This document shows positions 51,465-60,316 of a stretch of DNA of 64,000 nt, one piece after another. Source of the DNA: Streptomyces nojiriensis (GTDB taxonomy: Bacteria; Actinomycetota; Actinomycetes; Streptomycetales; Streptomycetaceae). The stretch's first letter is position 1. Every line of letters starts with the position of its first letter. The notes beneath the pieces are model-generated. The model had not been told where the DNA came from. It saw only the letters and a program-made list of their open reading frames with translations, and did no database searches. The translations under genes were made by a program, and so were the position numbers. Where the stretch lies: positions 496,001-560,000 of the forward strand of contig NZ_CP071139.1 in the NCBI RefSeq assembly GCF_017639205.1. The letters run 5' to 3'.

Positions 51465-52424
51465 TCAGCCGTGCTGGTGCTGCTCGGGCAGCAGGCTGTC
51501 CGGGTGCGCCCACAGCAGTACGTTGTCGGGCCGCTCGTCGCGGAAGAAGTCCAGGACGTCCTGGTCCGAGTGACGCAGGCTGAAGTGGGTGAGGACGAAG
51601 AGGGTGTCCGGGTGGGCCTCGACGACGGGCTTCAGCCGGCTCCAGACGGTGTGTCCGACCCGGTCGGCCCGCTCCAGCTCGGCGTCGTCGAGATACGTGC
51701 ACTCGGTGATGACCACCGGGTACTCGAAGAGCCAGGGGTTGTCCTCGAAGACGCTGACGTGGGTGTCGCCGAGGAAGGCGAACAGCGGCCTGCGCACCTC
51801 GCGTTCGACCTCGGCGCCCGCCTTGCGGCGCTGCGCCAGGATGCGGCCGAACTCCGCTCCCCGGCCCTGTTCGGCGAGGGCGCGGCGCAGTTCCTCGTAC
51901 TCGGGCAGCAGGGCCTTGCGGCGTTCGGCGAACGCGTAACCCACGCAGGGCACCTTGTGCACGCACTCCACCACCCGTACGTGGTGGCCGCGGCGCCCGA
52001 AGGTGAACTCGTCGCCGCCGCACACCCCGTGGAGCCGGCAGCCCGCGGCGAGGGCCGGATCGTAGGCGCTGCCGTGGTTCAGTTCGGCGGAGGCCCGCAG
52101 AAAGGCCTCCGCGTACGGCACCGCCGCCGCGGGCAGGTGGATGTCGACCCCGTCCGGCCTGGCCGCGAGGTGATCGAGGTCCTTGGAGTGGTCGTGGTGG
52201 GTGTGCGTGAGGAAGACGGTTTCCGGCTGACGCCCTTCCACCAGTCCGGCGTCGAGCGCGCAGCGCAGTTCGGGGATGTGGAAGAACGTCTTGTCGTTGG
52301 CGCGCGAGTACCCGGTGAGGGTGAACTCGGTGCCGGGTATGCGCCAGGTCTTCCACTGGCGGAACGGGTGTCCCCGCTCCAGCCGTTCGGGGTGGGCGGG
52401 GGTCCGCGCAGGTGCCGGTGTCAT
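51465..52424 (-). CDS. Metallo-beta-lactamase fold hydrolase (RNase Z-like)
   Basis: A 319-aa MBL protein. Metal motif THTHHDH lies near residue 74; further ligands are expected at GDTHVS and the final LTHFS. A long helical insertion (about 170-215, rich in Arg and Glu) replaces the usual exosite. Most similar in layout to ribonuclease Z-type hydrolases; the real substrate is unknown. ATG with GGAGG upstream. Convergent with the preceding gene. Confidence 0.85.
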   Translation of the reverse strand: MTPAPARTPAHPERLERGHPFRQWKTWRIPGTEFTLTGYSRANDKTFFHIPELRCALDAGLVEGRQPETVFLTHTHHDHSKDLDHLAARPDGVDIHLPAAAVPYAEAFLRASAELNHGSAYDPALAAGCRLHGVCGGDEFTFGRRGHHVRVVECVHKVPCVGYAFAERRKALLPEYEELRRALAEQGRGAEFGRILAQRRKAGAEVEREVRRPLFAFLGDTHVSVFEDNPWLFEYPVVITECTYLDDAELERADRVGHTVWSRLKPVVEAHPDTLFVLTHFSLRHSDQDVLDFFRDERPDNVLLWAHPDSLLPEQHQHG

Positions 52425-52609
52425 CGGTGCCTCCGTCGGACCGCCGTGATCGGGTGAAGGCCCGATCGTAACGGGCGCCGCCCCGTCGCGGCCCGCCGTT
52501 TTCCTCCCCCGTCCCACCCTTCCCAATGCACCGGAACCGGTGGACGCCCGTTCCCCGAGGACCCGAAGATGGGGCCGGTCCGCGTCCGGTGGGCCGCGAA
52601 GGGAGTGCC

Positions 52610-53872
52610 ATGACGACGTCCCCGGCGGCCGGCAGGCCGGCTCCACCGCCGAGCACCGCCAAAGAGGTCCCGGACAAGGGCAAGTGGGCCGTCAAACCGC
52701 TGAACGACGGCAAGTCGGCCTACGCGTTGCCCACCGAGTGGAAGTCCGGCGCCCTGCACCACAAGATCTCCAAGGAGCGGCTCAGCTCGATCGCCGAGCA
52801 GCTCGCCCCGGCCTGGAACGCGAAGGACTCCCGGCTCCAGGGGGCGGCGCGGACGTTCTGGAATCTGTGCTGGGCGGTGGCCGGCGAGAGCGTCGCCCAG
52901 GCCGTGGCGATGGCGGGGCACGGCGGCAGCCCCAACCCGCACCGACTGCTGTGGAATCTCCCGCTGATGGTGTCGCTCGGCCCGCAGAGCCCGGCGAACG
53001 ACCCGGGCATGAACTTCGACCCCGACACGGAACCGGTGCCGGGCGGCGCGGGCACCCGTCGGATGGACGCCGTGTCGATCGCGCTCAAGGAGCTGGAGAC
53101 CGCCTGGCTGACCGCCGCCGACGCGGACGGCGGGCGCGGCGTGTACGACGCCGCGCTCTGGACCACCCTGCACCGGCACCTGCAGACCGCGCACATCGCC
53201 GCCGAACGGATCCAGCGCGGTGAGCGGGTGCTGTACCCGCCGCTGCGCGAGCAGTGGGTGTACGACGCCACCACCAAGCAGAACCTGCGCAAGGGCCTGA
53301 CACCGTTCCCGACGCCCGAGCAGGGCCTGCGCCTCTTCGCCGGGGCCCGGTCGAACGCACCGTCGATCGCGGCGTACGCCGCCTCCGGAGCCGCCGCCGC
53401 GACCGCCACGGTCCGCGCCGCCGTGGGCGGGCGGCAGGTCACCCTGCGGCTGACGGCGGCCGAGGAGAACGTGCACCACGTGTGCGTACGCCACACGCTC
53501 ACGTTCTTCGACTTCACGGACGCGTCCCGGCCCCGGCCCGTCAACACCTTCTGGCCCGACGTGCGCACCTTCGCCGACACCACGGCCCTCGCCGCCGCGC
53601 TGCTGCCGGGCATCGGACGCAGTTGTCTGCTCGAACTGGACCGCACGCTGGGCAACGTGGCCGAGGCGGCCGACTGGCTCGACGAGGTCCTGGAGATCTC
53701 CAACGCGGACGTCGACGGCCGGCTCGTCTTCTACAACGTGCAGTTCACCGAGGTGAACGGTACGGACGCGGCTCCCGCCGTCGAGGCCGTCATCGAGTCG
53801 TTCGCCCCGGACGGCTCCGACGGTCCGGGCTTCACCCGCGGGGATCTGGACCTCATCGCCGGACGGCTGTAG
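52610..53872 (+). CDS. Unrecognised 420-aa protein
   Basis: I do not recognise this protein. A Pro-rich first 25 residues is followed by a helical region (about 50-260, with KISKERLSSIAEQLAPAWNAKDSRL and TALHRHLQTAHIAAERIQRG-like helices), an Ala-rich stretch at about 265-285, and a C-terminal part alternating strands and helices (about 290-415, VHHVCVRHTLTFFDF). No signal peptide or membrane helix. ATG at 52610 is supported by GAAGGGAG upstream. Divergent from the MBL gene and followed by its own terminator. Confidence 0.75.
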   Translation: MTTSPAAGRPAPPPSTAKEVPDKGKWAVKPLNDGKSAYALPTEWKSGALHHKISKERLSSIAEQLAPAWNAKDSRLQGAARTFWNLCWAVAGESVAQAVAMAGHGGSPNPHRLLWNLPLMVSLGPQSPANDPGMNFDPDTEPVPGGAGTRRMDAVSIALKELETAWLTAADADGGRGVYDAALWTTLHRHLQTAHIAAERIQRGERVLYPPLREQWVYDATTKQNLRKGLTPFPTPEQGLRLFAGARSNAPSIAAYAASGAAAATATVRAAVGGRQVTLRLTAAEENVHHVCVRHTLTFFDFTDASRPRPVNTFWPDVRTFADTTALAAALLPGIGRSCLLELDRTLGNVAEAADWLDEVLEISNADVDGRLVFYNVQFTEVNGTDAAPAVEAVIESFAPDGSDGPGFTRGDLDLIAGRL

Positions 53873-53887
53873 CACCGGCCGGGGAAA

Positions 53888-53916
53888 GGGGGAGGGCACG
53901 GTCCGCGCCCTCCCCC
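53888..53916 (+). terminator. Hairpin terminator
   Basis: 10-bp stem GGGGGAGGGC / complement with a 9-base loop, 16 bases after the stop at 53872. The leaderless promoter of the next gene begins 5 bases later. Confidence 0.82.
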
Positions 53917-53933
53917 GCCGTACCCTGAATCCC

Positions 53934-54890
53934 GTGCCGCCCTCCCGCCTCCACCGTGTAGCCGTCCTCGTCCTCGAGGGCGCGAAGCCCCTCGACGTCG
54001 GAATCCCCGCGCAAGTGTTCACGACCCGCGCGAGCATGCCGTACGAGGTACGGGTCTGCGGCGCGGCTCCCGGCCTCGTCACCGGCGGCGACGGCCTGTC
54101 GTACCACGTCACCCACGGGCTCGACGCGCTCGCGTGGGCCGACATCGTCTTCGTCCCCGGCTACCGCTTCCCCGACCGCGAGGACCCGCCGCGGGCGGTC
54201 ATCGACGCTCTGATCGCCGCCCACGGCCGAGGGGCGCGGCTCGCCGCCATCTCGACGGGCGCGTTCGCCCTCGCCGCCACCGGGCTGCTCGACGGCAAGC
54301 GCGCCACGACCCACTGGCACTACGCGCGGGCCCTCGCCGCGAAACATCCGCTCATCCGGCTCGACGAGAACGTCCTGTTCGTCGACGAGGGCAGCGTGCT
54401 CACCTCGGCCGGCGCCGCCTCGGGCATCGACCTGTGCCTGCACATCCTGCGCCGCGACCTCGGCGTGGCCGCCTCCAACCACGCGGCCCGGCGCCTGGTC
54501 GCGGCCCCCTACCGCAGCGGCGGCCAGGCGCAGTACGTGCCGCGCAGCGTGCCCGAACCGCTCGGCGAGCGCTTCGCCGCCACCCGCGAGTGGGCGCTGC
54601 ACCAGCTGGGCGAACCGCTCACCCTGGAGGCGCTGGCGCAGCACGCGGGGGTCTCGCCCCGGACCTTCTCGCGGCGCTTCGCCGAAGACACCGGGTACAC
54701 GCCGATGCAGTGGGTCATGCGGGCCCGGATCGACGTGGCACGTGAGCTGCTGGAGCGTTCGGAGCGCAGTGTCGAGCAGATCGCGGACGACGTCGGCCTC
54801 GGCACCGGCGCCAATCTGCGCCTGCACTTCCACCGCATCCTCGGCACCACCCCGACCGAGTACCGGCGCACCTTCACCCAGGGCGAGTAG
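53934..54890 (+). CDS. GlxA-type AraC regulator with DJ-1/PfpI domain
   Basis: A 318-aa regulator. An N-terminal DJ-1/PfpI domain (about 8-175) is fused to an AraC DNA-binding domain (about 205-312). The nucleophile-elbow position that is Cys in most relatives (SICTGAF) is Ser here (AISTGAF, near residue 107), so no thiol chemistry is expected. Leaderless GTG start: TACCCT (53921-53926) is 7 bases upstream, directly after a terminator. Upstream of, and on the same strand as, the GAPDH gene, about 104 bases away. Confidence 0.92.
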   Translation: MPPSRLHRVAVLVLEGAKPLDVGIPAQVFTTRASMPYEVRVCGAAPGLVTGGDGLSYHVTHGLDALAWADIVFVPGYRFPDREDPPRAVIDALIAAHGRGARLAAISTGAFALAATGLLDGKRATTHWHYARALAAKHPLIRLDENVLFVDEGSVLTSAGAASGIDLCLHILRRDLGVAASNHAARRLVAAPYRSGGQAQYVPRSVPEPLGERFAATREWALHQLGEPLTLEALAQHAGVSPRTFSRRFAEDTGYTPMQWVMRARIDVARELLERSERSVEQIADDVGLGTGANLRLHFHRILGTTPTEYRRTFTQGE

Positions 54891-54994
54891 CCCGGGACGA
54901 CGCGTGGCGAGATCCTTACGAACCATGGCGATCTCGCCGCTGTCGCGGAGGGTGATCGGCGGCGAACCTGATGGCGAACGAAAGGGACATCGTC

Positions 54995-55993
54995 ATGACT
55001 CGCATTGCCATCAACGGATTCGGCCGCATCGGACGCAACGTGCTGCGCGCGCTCCTCGAGCGCGACACCGACCTCGAGGTCGTGGCCGTCAACGACCTGA
55101 CGGAGCCCGCCACCCTCGCGCGGCTGCTCGCGTACGACACGACGTCCGGCCGGCTCGGCCGCCCGGTGACCGTCGAGGGGAACGTACTCGTCGTCGACGG
55201 ACACCGGATCACGGTGCTGGCCGAGCGCGAGCCTGAGCAGCTGCCCTGGGCCGAGCTCGAGGTCGACCTCGTGCTGGAGGCGACCGGCCGCTTCACCTCT
55301 GCCGAGGCCGCCCGCGGCCACCTCAAGGCCGGTGCCCGCAAGGTGCTCGTCAGCGCTCCGTCCGACGGCGCCGACGTCACCCTCGCGTACGGGGTGAACA
55401 CCGACGCCTACGACCCGGCCCTGCACACGATCGTCTCGAACGCGTCCTGCACCACCAACGCGCTCGCCCCGCTGGCCGCCGTGCTCGACGAGCTCGCGGG
55501 CATCGAGCACGGGTTCATGACCACCGTGCACGCCTACACGCAGGAGCAGAACCTGCAGGACGGCCCGCACCGCGACCCCCGCCGTGCCCGCGCCGCCGGC
55601 GTCAACATCGTGCCGACGTCGACCGGTGCCGCGAAGGCGATCGGCCTCGTGCTGCCGCAGCTCGACGGCAAGCTGTCGGGCGACTCGATCCGCGTGCCGG
55701 TCCCGGTGGGCTCGATCGTCGAGCTCAACACCACCGTCGCCCGCGACGTGACGCGCGAGGAGATCCTCGAGGCCTACCGCGCCGCCGCGCAGGGGCCGCT
55801 GGCCGGGGTGCTGGAGTACTCCGACGACCCGCTCGTGTCCTCCGACATCACGGGCAACCCCGCCTCGTCGATCTTCGACTCGGAGCTCACCCGGGTCGAC
55901 GGCCGCCACGTCAAGGTGGTCGCCTGGTACGACAACGAGTGGGGCTTCTCGAACCGTGTGATCGACACGCTCACGCTCCTCGCCGCGGGCTGA
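54995..55993 (+). CDS. gap: Type I glyceraldehyde-3-phosphate dehydrogenase
   Basis: A 332-aa GAPDH. INGFGRIGRN starts the NAD fold, SNASCTTN holds the catalytic Cys152, the base His is in TTVHAYTQ (near 179), and WYDNEWGFSNRV closes the domain. Full length for the family. No pgk/tpi follows, so this is probably a secondary GAPDH isoenzyme rather than the glycolytic operon copy. ATG at 54995 with AAAGGGA upstream; an earlier in-frame ATG at 54971 is less likely. Confidence 0.93.
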   Translation: MTRIAINGFGRIGRNVLRALLERDTDLEVVAVNDLTEPATLARLLAYDTTSGRLGRPVTVEGNVLVVDGHRITVLAEREPEQLPWAELEVDLVLEATGRFTSAEAARGHLKAGARKVLVSAPSDGADVTLAYGVNTDAYDPALHTIVSNASCTTNALAPLAAVLDELAGIEHGFMTTVHAYTQEQNLQDGPHRDPRRARAAGVNIVPTSTGAAKAIGLVLPQLDGKLSGDSIRVPVPVGSIVELNTTVARDVTREEILEAYRAAAQGPLAGVLEYSDDPLVSSDITGNPASSIFDSELTRVDGRHVKVVAWYDNEWGFSNRVIDTLTLLAAG

Positions 55994-56138
55994 CCCGACA
56001 GCGGTCCCCGGTGGGGGCGGGCCAGGCGCCCGCGTGCGGTAGGTCCAGGTCATCGATCCCGGTGGCCCGACCGGCCGCGCGCGGGCGCCTCGGCGTACCC
56101 GCCCGGCCGCGCCGGGGCTTCGTACTGCTGCGGCCCGC

Positions 56139-57617
56139 TCAGCGCATGCGCGGAAGGCGGAGGCTGAGCAGGACGGTCAGCGCGATCAGGCCGAGCTGGA
56201 CGAGCAGGGTGGTGGACACGGCCGCGCGCAGGCCGGCCGTCGCGACCAGCTCGAGGAAGAGGCTGCCGAGCGTGGCGACCCCGAGCGCCACGGCGGACTG
56301 CTGGGCCGTGATCATGACGCCGCCGCCCACCCCGGCCCGGTCGGCGGGGACGTCCGACAGCATCAGGCGCATCAGGACCGGCAGTTGGAGGCCCTGGCCC
56401 AGTCCCGCGAGGGCCACACCCGGCGCGAGTACGGCCACGCCGAGGTCCGGCCAGCCGTGGCGGAGGGTGGCCAGCAGGAGGGCGATCCCGGCCGCTTGGA
56501 CGACACCTCCGGCGGTGATGGTCCGGCTGCCGAAGCGGGAGACGAGGCGCGGCCCGGCCAGCGCGGCCCCGAAGAAGGCCACGGCCATCGGCACCAGTGC
56601 CATGCCCGCCGTCACCGGGCCCATGTCCAGGCCCTGTTGGAACGTCACGGCGAGGACGAACATGAAGCCGCTGAAGCCGACGGAGAACGGCAGCAGGAGC
56701 GCCAGGCCTCGCCGGAGCGACTCCAGCCTCAGCAGGCTCGGCGGCACCAGCGGGGTGTGGCCCTTCCGGTCGGCCCGGCGCTCGGTGACGTAGAACGCGG
56801 CGGCCGCGACGGGGAACACACCGAGCGAGACCCAGGTCCACAGCGGCCAGCCGGCGGCCCGCCCCTCGGTCAGCGGCAGCAGCAGCGAGACCAGCGACAG
56901 CGCGAGCAGCAGGGTGCCGGGCACGTCCACTGCCGCGGGCCGGCCCGCCCGGGTGTCGGGGACGGTGCGCACCGCGAGGACCAGCCCGAGGAGCACCACG
57001 GGTACGTTGACCAGGAACACCGCGCGCCAGCCGGTTCCGCCGATGTCCGCGGCGACCAGGACGCCGCCGAGGATCTGCCCCGCGACCATGGAGAGGCCTC
57101 CGGTGGCCCCGTACAGGCTCATGGCCCGGGCCCGGCGCGGGCCCTCGGTGGTGGCCTGGATGGTGGCGAGCACCTGCGGCAGCATGAGGGCGGAGGCCGC
57201 GCCCTGGGCGACGCGGGCGGCGACGAGGGTCCAGGCGTTCGGGGCGAGGCCGCAGGCGAGCGAGGTGACGCCGAAGGCGGCCATGCCGACGAGGAAGAGC
57301 CGGCGGCGGCCGAGGCTGTCGCCGACGCGCCCGCCGAGGACCAGCAGGACGGCGTACGCGACGCCGTAGCCGCCGACGACGAGTTCCAGGAGGGCGGGGC
57401 CCGCGGCGAGGTCGTGCTCGATGGACGGGAGCGCGACGTTGACTATGAAGAAGTCGATCAGGGGCAGGGCCGCGCCGAGGAGCACGGTGAACAGGCCGAG
57501 GCCGCCCAGCCGGGGCGCGGCGGGCGCGGTGGTGCTGTGCGCGGGATTGCCGTGCACGGGGTCGGTGCGTGCAGGGTTGCTGCGTACGGGATTGCTGCGT
57601 ACAGGGATCTGGGTCAC
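56139..57617 (-). CDS. MFS drug exporter (DHA2, 14 helices)
   Basis: A 492-aa MFS transporter. After a 35-residue N-terminus with a repeated VRSNP-like pentapeptide come about 14 helices. Motif A GGRVGDSLGRRRLFLVG (about 94-110) and motif C-like GPALLELVVGGYGVAYA fit DHA2-type exporters of drugs. GTG start at 57617; the DNA before it is shared with a divergent XRE regulator gene 100 bases away, a common arrangement in which the regulator controls the exporter. Confidence 0.92.
   Translation of the reverse strand: MTQIPVRSNPVRSNPARTDPVHGNPAHSTTAPAAPRLGGLGLFTVLLGAALPLIDFFIVNVALPSIEHDLAAGPALLELVVGGYGVAYAVLLVLGGRVGDSLGRRRLFLVGMAAFGVTSLACGLAPNAWTLVAARVAQGAASALMLPQVLATIQATTEGPRRARAMSLYGATGGLSMVAGQILGGVLVAADIGGTGWRAVFLVNVPVVLLGLVLAVRTVPDTRAGRPAAVDVPGTLLLALSLVSLLLPLTEGRAAGWPLWTWVSLGVFPVAAAAFYVTERRADRKGHTPLVPPSLLRLESLRRGLALLLPFSVGFSGFMFVLAVTFQQGLDMGPVTAGMALVPMAVAFFGAALAGPRLVSRFGSRTITAGGVVQAAGIALLLATLRHGWPDLGVAVLAPGVALAGLGQGLQLPVLMRLMLSDVPADRAGVGGGVMITAQQSAVALGVATLGSLFLELVATAGLRAAVSTTLLVQLGLIALTVLLSLRLPRMR
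57543..57602. repeat. Four tandem 15-bp units in the exporter gene
   Basis: Units of the type GGGATTGCTGCGTAC encode VRSNP, VRSNP, ARTDP and VHGNP in the N-terminal tail of the MFS protein. The in-frame 15-bp period means copy number can change without a frameshift. Confidence 0.8.
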
Positions 57618-57717
57618 CTTCCGACGATCTCCCGGCTGTCGGACGGGTTCCAGAGTGTCGTTATCCGGGTACCAGGACCACCTGGCAACAGGATGGGCGG
57701 TGCGGCAGGCTGGGATC

Positions 57718-58608
57718 ATGACCACTGTGGCCCCTGGAAGCGATGTTCGCCGGCACGAGCTGGCCGAGTTCCTGCGCACCCGCCGTGAGCGGATCACTCC
57801 CGAGCAGGTCGGGCTGGTGCGCGGGCCGCGCCGCCGGACCCCGGGGCTGCGCCGCGAGGAGGTCGCGCACCTGTCCTCGGTGGGCGTGACCTGGTACACG
57901 TGGCTGGAGCAGGCGCGCGACATCCAGGTGTCGGGGCAGGTGCTGGACGCGGTCGCGCGGGCACTGCTGCTCGACGTGAGCGAGAGGGAGCACCTGTTCT
58001 CGCTGGCCGGGAGCCTCGACCCGGTGCAGCCGGCGGTCTGTCCCAGCGTGACGCCGTCCGTGCGGGCCATCGTCGACCAGCTGGGCCACATCCCGGCGTG
58101 CGTCCAGAACAGCCGGTACGACATCGTCGCCTACAACGCCACCTACGGGCGCCTGCTCGGCGACCTGGACGGCAAGCGGCCGGAGGAGCGCAACTGCATG
58201 TGGCTCGCCTTCACCGACCCGGAGTGGCAGGCATCGGTGGTCGACCTGCCGAGCACGCACCGGATCATGGCGGCGCGGTTCCGGGCGGCGATGGCCGAGC
58301 ACCTGGCGGAGCCCGCGTGGACGACGCTGCTGGCCCGGCTGGAGGGGGCGTCGGCGGAGTTCCGGGAGGTATGGGCCCGCCACGAGGTGGTCGGCGGGCA
58401 GGTCGCGAAGTCGAAGTACATCCGCAACGCGCACGTGGGCATGCTGTACCTGGAACACAACAACCTGTGGCTCGGACCGCGGACCGGCCCCAGGCTCGTG
58501 ACGTACGTACCGCTGGACCAGGAGTCGCGCGAGCGCCTGGAGGAGCTGCAGCGGCTGACGCACCGCCATGCCGGTCCGGATGCGCGGATGGCGGCGGCCG
58601 CCGTCTGA
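57718..58608 (+). CDS. XRE-family regulator with MmyB-like ligand domain
   Basis: A 296-aa regulator. N-terminal HTH (about 12-85) contains the family signature RGPRRRTPGLRREEVAHLSSVGVTWYTWLEQ. Residues 105-275 form the MmyB-like PAS/ligand-binding domain (VQNSRYDIVAYNATYGRLLGDL). Such regulators sit divergent to short-chain dehydrogenase or exporter genes. Leaderless: CAGGCT (57706-57711) is 6 bases before the ATG. Confidence 0.92.
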   Translation: MTTVAPGSDVRRHELAEFLRTRRERITPEQVGLVRGPRRRTPGLRREEVAHLSSVGVTWYTWLEQARDIQVSGQVLDAVARALLLDVSEREHLFSLAGSLDPVQPAVCPSVTPSVRAIVDQLGHIPACVQNSRYDIVAYNATYGRLLGDLDGKRPEERNCMWLAFTDPEWQASVVDLPSTHRIMAARFRAAMAEHLAEPAWTTLLARLEGASAEFREVWARHEVVGGQVAKSKYIRNAHVGMLYLEHNNLWLGPRTGPRLVTYVPLDQESRERLEELQRLTHRHAGPDARMAAAAV

Positions 58609-58687
58609 TGCCGCGGGGCCGGGCCGGTACCGGCCTTCTGGTGGCACCACGCGCCGAGGGGCGGCGGGCCGCTGCGCCGGGGCGCTG

Positions 58688-59317
58688 CTACGCGCGGCGC
58701 GCCAGCAGGTGGACGTCGAGGAAGCCCCGCTCGGAGGCCGGGTCGTGGAGCAGCCGGGCGAACGTCGCGAGCCCGGCTCCGGCCAGCAACCCGGCGAACC
58801 GGTCCACCGGCCAGCTGTAGGCGGGCGTCACCTTGTGGTCGAAGCGGACCGGCTCCGGTCCGTCGGTCCCGAAGAACGAGACCAGGAGCAGGCCCCCTCG
58901 CGCCAGGACGCGCGCCTGTTCGGCGAGCAGGGCGGGCAGTTCCCCGGGCGGCGTGTGGATCATCGAGTAGTGGGCGAGCACGCCGCCGAGCGCACGGTCC
59001 TCGACCGGCAGGGCCTCCATCCGCGCCTCGTCGAACCGCAGCGCCGGATGGGCCCGCCGGGCATGGTCGATCATGCCCGGGGAGAGGTCGAGGCCGAAGG
59101 CGTCCAGCCCGAGCTCGTTCAGCAGGGCCGTCAGATGCCCGGGCCCGCATCCGGCGTCGGCCGTCCGCAGGTTCCCCGTGCCGCGCACCAGCTCGGCGAA
59201 GGTGCCGACCATGGTCCGCGCGAACGGCTGCGTCTCCAGCCGATCGGCGAACATCGACGCGTAGAGCTCGACGACCCCGTCGTAGGCCGCCCTGGTCTCG
59301 TCCTGGTGTTCCACCAC
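58688..59317 (-). CDS. Class I SAM-dependent methyltransferase
   Basis: A 209-aa methyltransferase: motif I TADAGCGPGHLTALL (about 52-66), GLDLSPGMIDHAR as the acidic loop, LGGVLAHYSMIH as motif IV and GGLLLVSFFG. Small-molecule type, substrate unknown. Leaderless GTG: TATCGT (59325-59330) is 7 bases upstream. A GGTACC-centred 14-bp palindrome at 58622-58635 lies just beyond its stop and may terminate transcription from the convergent regulator gene. Confidence 0.9.
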   Translation of the reverse strand: MVEHQDETRAAYDGVVELYASMFADRLETQPFARTMVGTFAELVRGTGNLRTADAGCGPGHLTALLNELGLDAFGLDLSPGMIDHARRAHPALRFDEARMEALPVEDRALGGVLAHYSMIHTPPGELPALLAEQARVLARGGLLLVSFFGTDGPEPVRFDHKVTPAYSWPVDRFAGLLAGAGLATFARLLHDPASERGFLDVHLLARRA

Positions 59318-59358
59318 GGGCAGGACGATACTCCGGCCGGTGGCGGCCCGGACCGCCC

Positions 59359-59802
59359 CTAGGAGAAGGGGCCTTCGGCCGTGAAGCGGCGCAGGTGGCG
59401 GGCGAAGGTCTCGGCCTCGCCCGGGGGCCAGGAGGACAGGCTCGCGGTGATGTGGTCCGCCAGGCGCGCACGCAGCTCCGCGACGACGAGACGTCCCTCC
59501 TCGGTCAGGACGAGGAGGTGTGCGCGCCGGTCGGCGGGGTCCGGTTCACGGCGGACGAGGCCTGCGGCCTCCAGCCGGGAGGCGCGGCGGGTCACGCCGG
59601 AGCGGTCGACGCCCACGTCGTGGGCCAGTTCCGCCGCGCTGCGGGGGCCGGTCCGGGCCAGGGCGCTGAGCACGGGGTAGGTCACGTCGTCGACGGCCTC
59701 GCCCATGCCCTCCGTGAGCCGCTGGTGCAGGTGCGCGCGGGTCGTGCGCTTGAGCAGGACGCCCAGCGCGTCCGCGATCTCATTGCCGATCTCGTTGTCC
59801 AC
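59359..59802 (-). CDS. MarR-family regulator
   Basis: A 147-aa winged-helix regulator: AELAHDVGVDRSGVTRRASRLEAAGLVRREPDPADRRAHLLVLTEEG is the MarR recognition helix and wing. The GTG at 59802 is preferred: TATTCT (59809-59814) lies exactly 6 bases before it, so the mRNA is leaderless. An ATG at 59829 in the same frame would place the start inside the operator. Divergent from a SnoaL-like gene with twin palindromes between them. Confidence 0.88.
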   Translation of the reverse strand: MDNEIGNEIADALGVLLKRTTRAHLHQRLTEGMGEAVDDVTYPVLSALARTGPRSAAELAHDVGVDRSGVTRRASRLEAAGLVRREPDPADRRAHLLVLTEEGRLVVAELRARLADHITASLSSWPPGEAETFARHLRRFTAEGPFS

Positions 59803-59814
59803 GACAGAAGAATA

Positions 59815-59831
59815 GCGTGCGTCGCGCACGC
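59815..59831. promoter_or_regulatory. MarR operator candidate 1
   Basis: GCGTGCG-TCG-CGCACGC, a perfect 7-bp inverted repeat with a 3-base centre. It abuts the -10 box of the MarR gene, so binding would block that promoter. Confidence 0.82.
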
Positions 59832-59853
59832 ATCCCTGCTACGGTTACCGAAG

Positions 59854-59872
59854 TGCGTGCGCCGCGCACGCA
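59854..59872. promoter_or_regulatory. MarR operator candidate 2
   Basis: TGCGTGCG-CCG-CGCACGCA, a perfect 8-bp inverted repeat with a 3-base centre. Its centre is 40 bases from that of site 1 and it lies 32 bases before the SnoaL-like start codon. Confidence 0.82.
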
Positions 59873-59904
59873 TTACGTCCCGCTCCACATCGAAAGGCAG
59901 TCCC

Positions 59905-60297
59905 ATGACTCGCACCGGCATCACGGCCGCCCTCACCGACCTGCTCCTCAACCGCGACCTCACCGTTCAGGAGGCCGCCGACCGCCACTTCGCCCCCGAA
60001 TACCGTCAGCGCACGGACGGTCGGTGGGCGGACCGGGCCGGCTTCATCGAGCACATCTCCCACCTGCGCACCGTCGTCGACCACGGCCGCGTCGAGGTCC
60101 ACGAGGAGCTGTACGACGGCAGCCGGTACGCCGACCGGCACACCGTCCACGTCACGAAGACGGACGGTTCGACGGTGCGCACCGAGGTCTACCTGTTCGG
60201 CGAGTTCGCGCCCGACGGCCGCTTCAGCCGTATCGAGGAGACCACCTTGATGCTCGAAGGATCCGAGTCCGACCGCGACCTCGGCAGCGCCCGCTAG
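59905..60297 (+). CDS. SnoaL/NTF2-like protein
   Basis: A 130-aa protein of the SnoaL-like cone fold: an N-terminal helix pair (LTDLLLNRDLTVQEAADRHFAPEYRQRTDG), GFIEHISHLR and alternating strands EVHEELYDGSRYADRHTVHV and TEVYLFGEF. Members are polyketide cyclases or small isomerases and hydrolases, and many have no known role. GAAAGG precedes the ATG. Presumably the target of the divergent MarR regulator. Confidence 0.85.
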   Translation: MTRTGITAALTDLLLNRDLTVQEAADRHFAPEYRQRTDGRWADRAGFIEHISHLRTVVDHGRVEVHEELYDGSRYADRHTVHVTKTDGSTVRTEVYLFGEFAPDGRFSRIEETTLMLEGSESDRDLGSAR

Positions 60298-60316
60298 GAC
60301 ATGTCCCGGCCTCGGA

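Noticed and set aside
54995..55993. GAPDH as a pentalenolactone-type self-resistance gene
   Set aside because: No terpene synthase or other pathway gene is nearby, so resistance remains only a possibility.
56025..56089. Terminator after the GAPDH gene (GGCGCCCGCG / complement)
   Set aside because: The two arms are 45 bases apart, too far for a convincing terminator in such GC-rich DNA.
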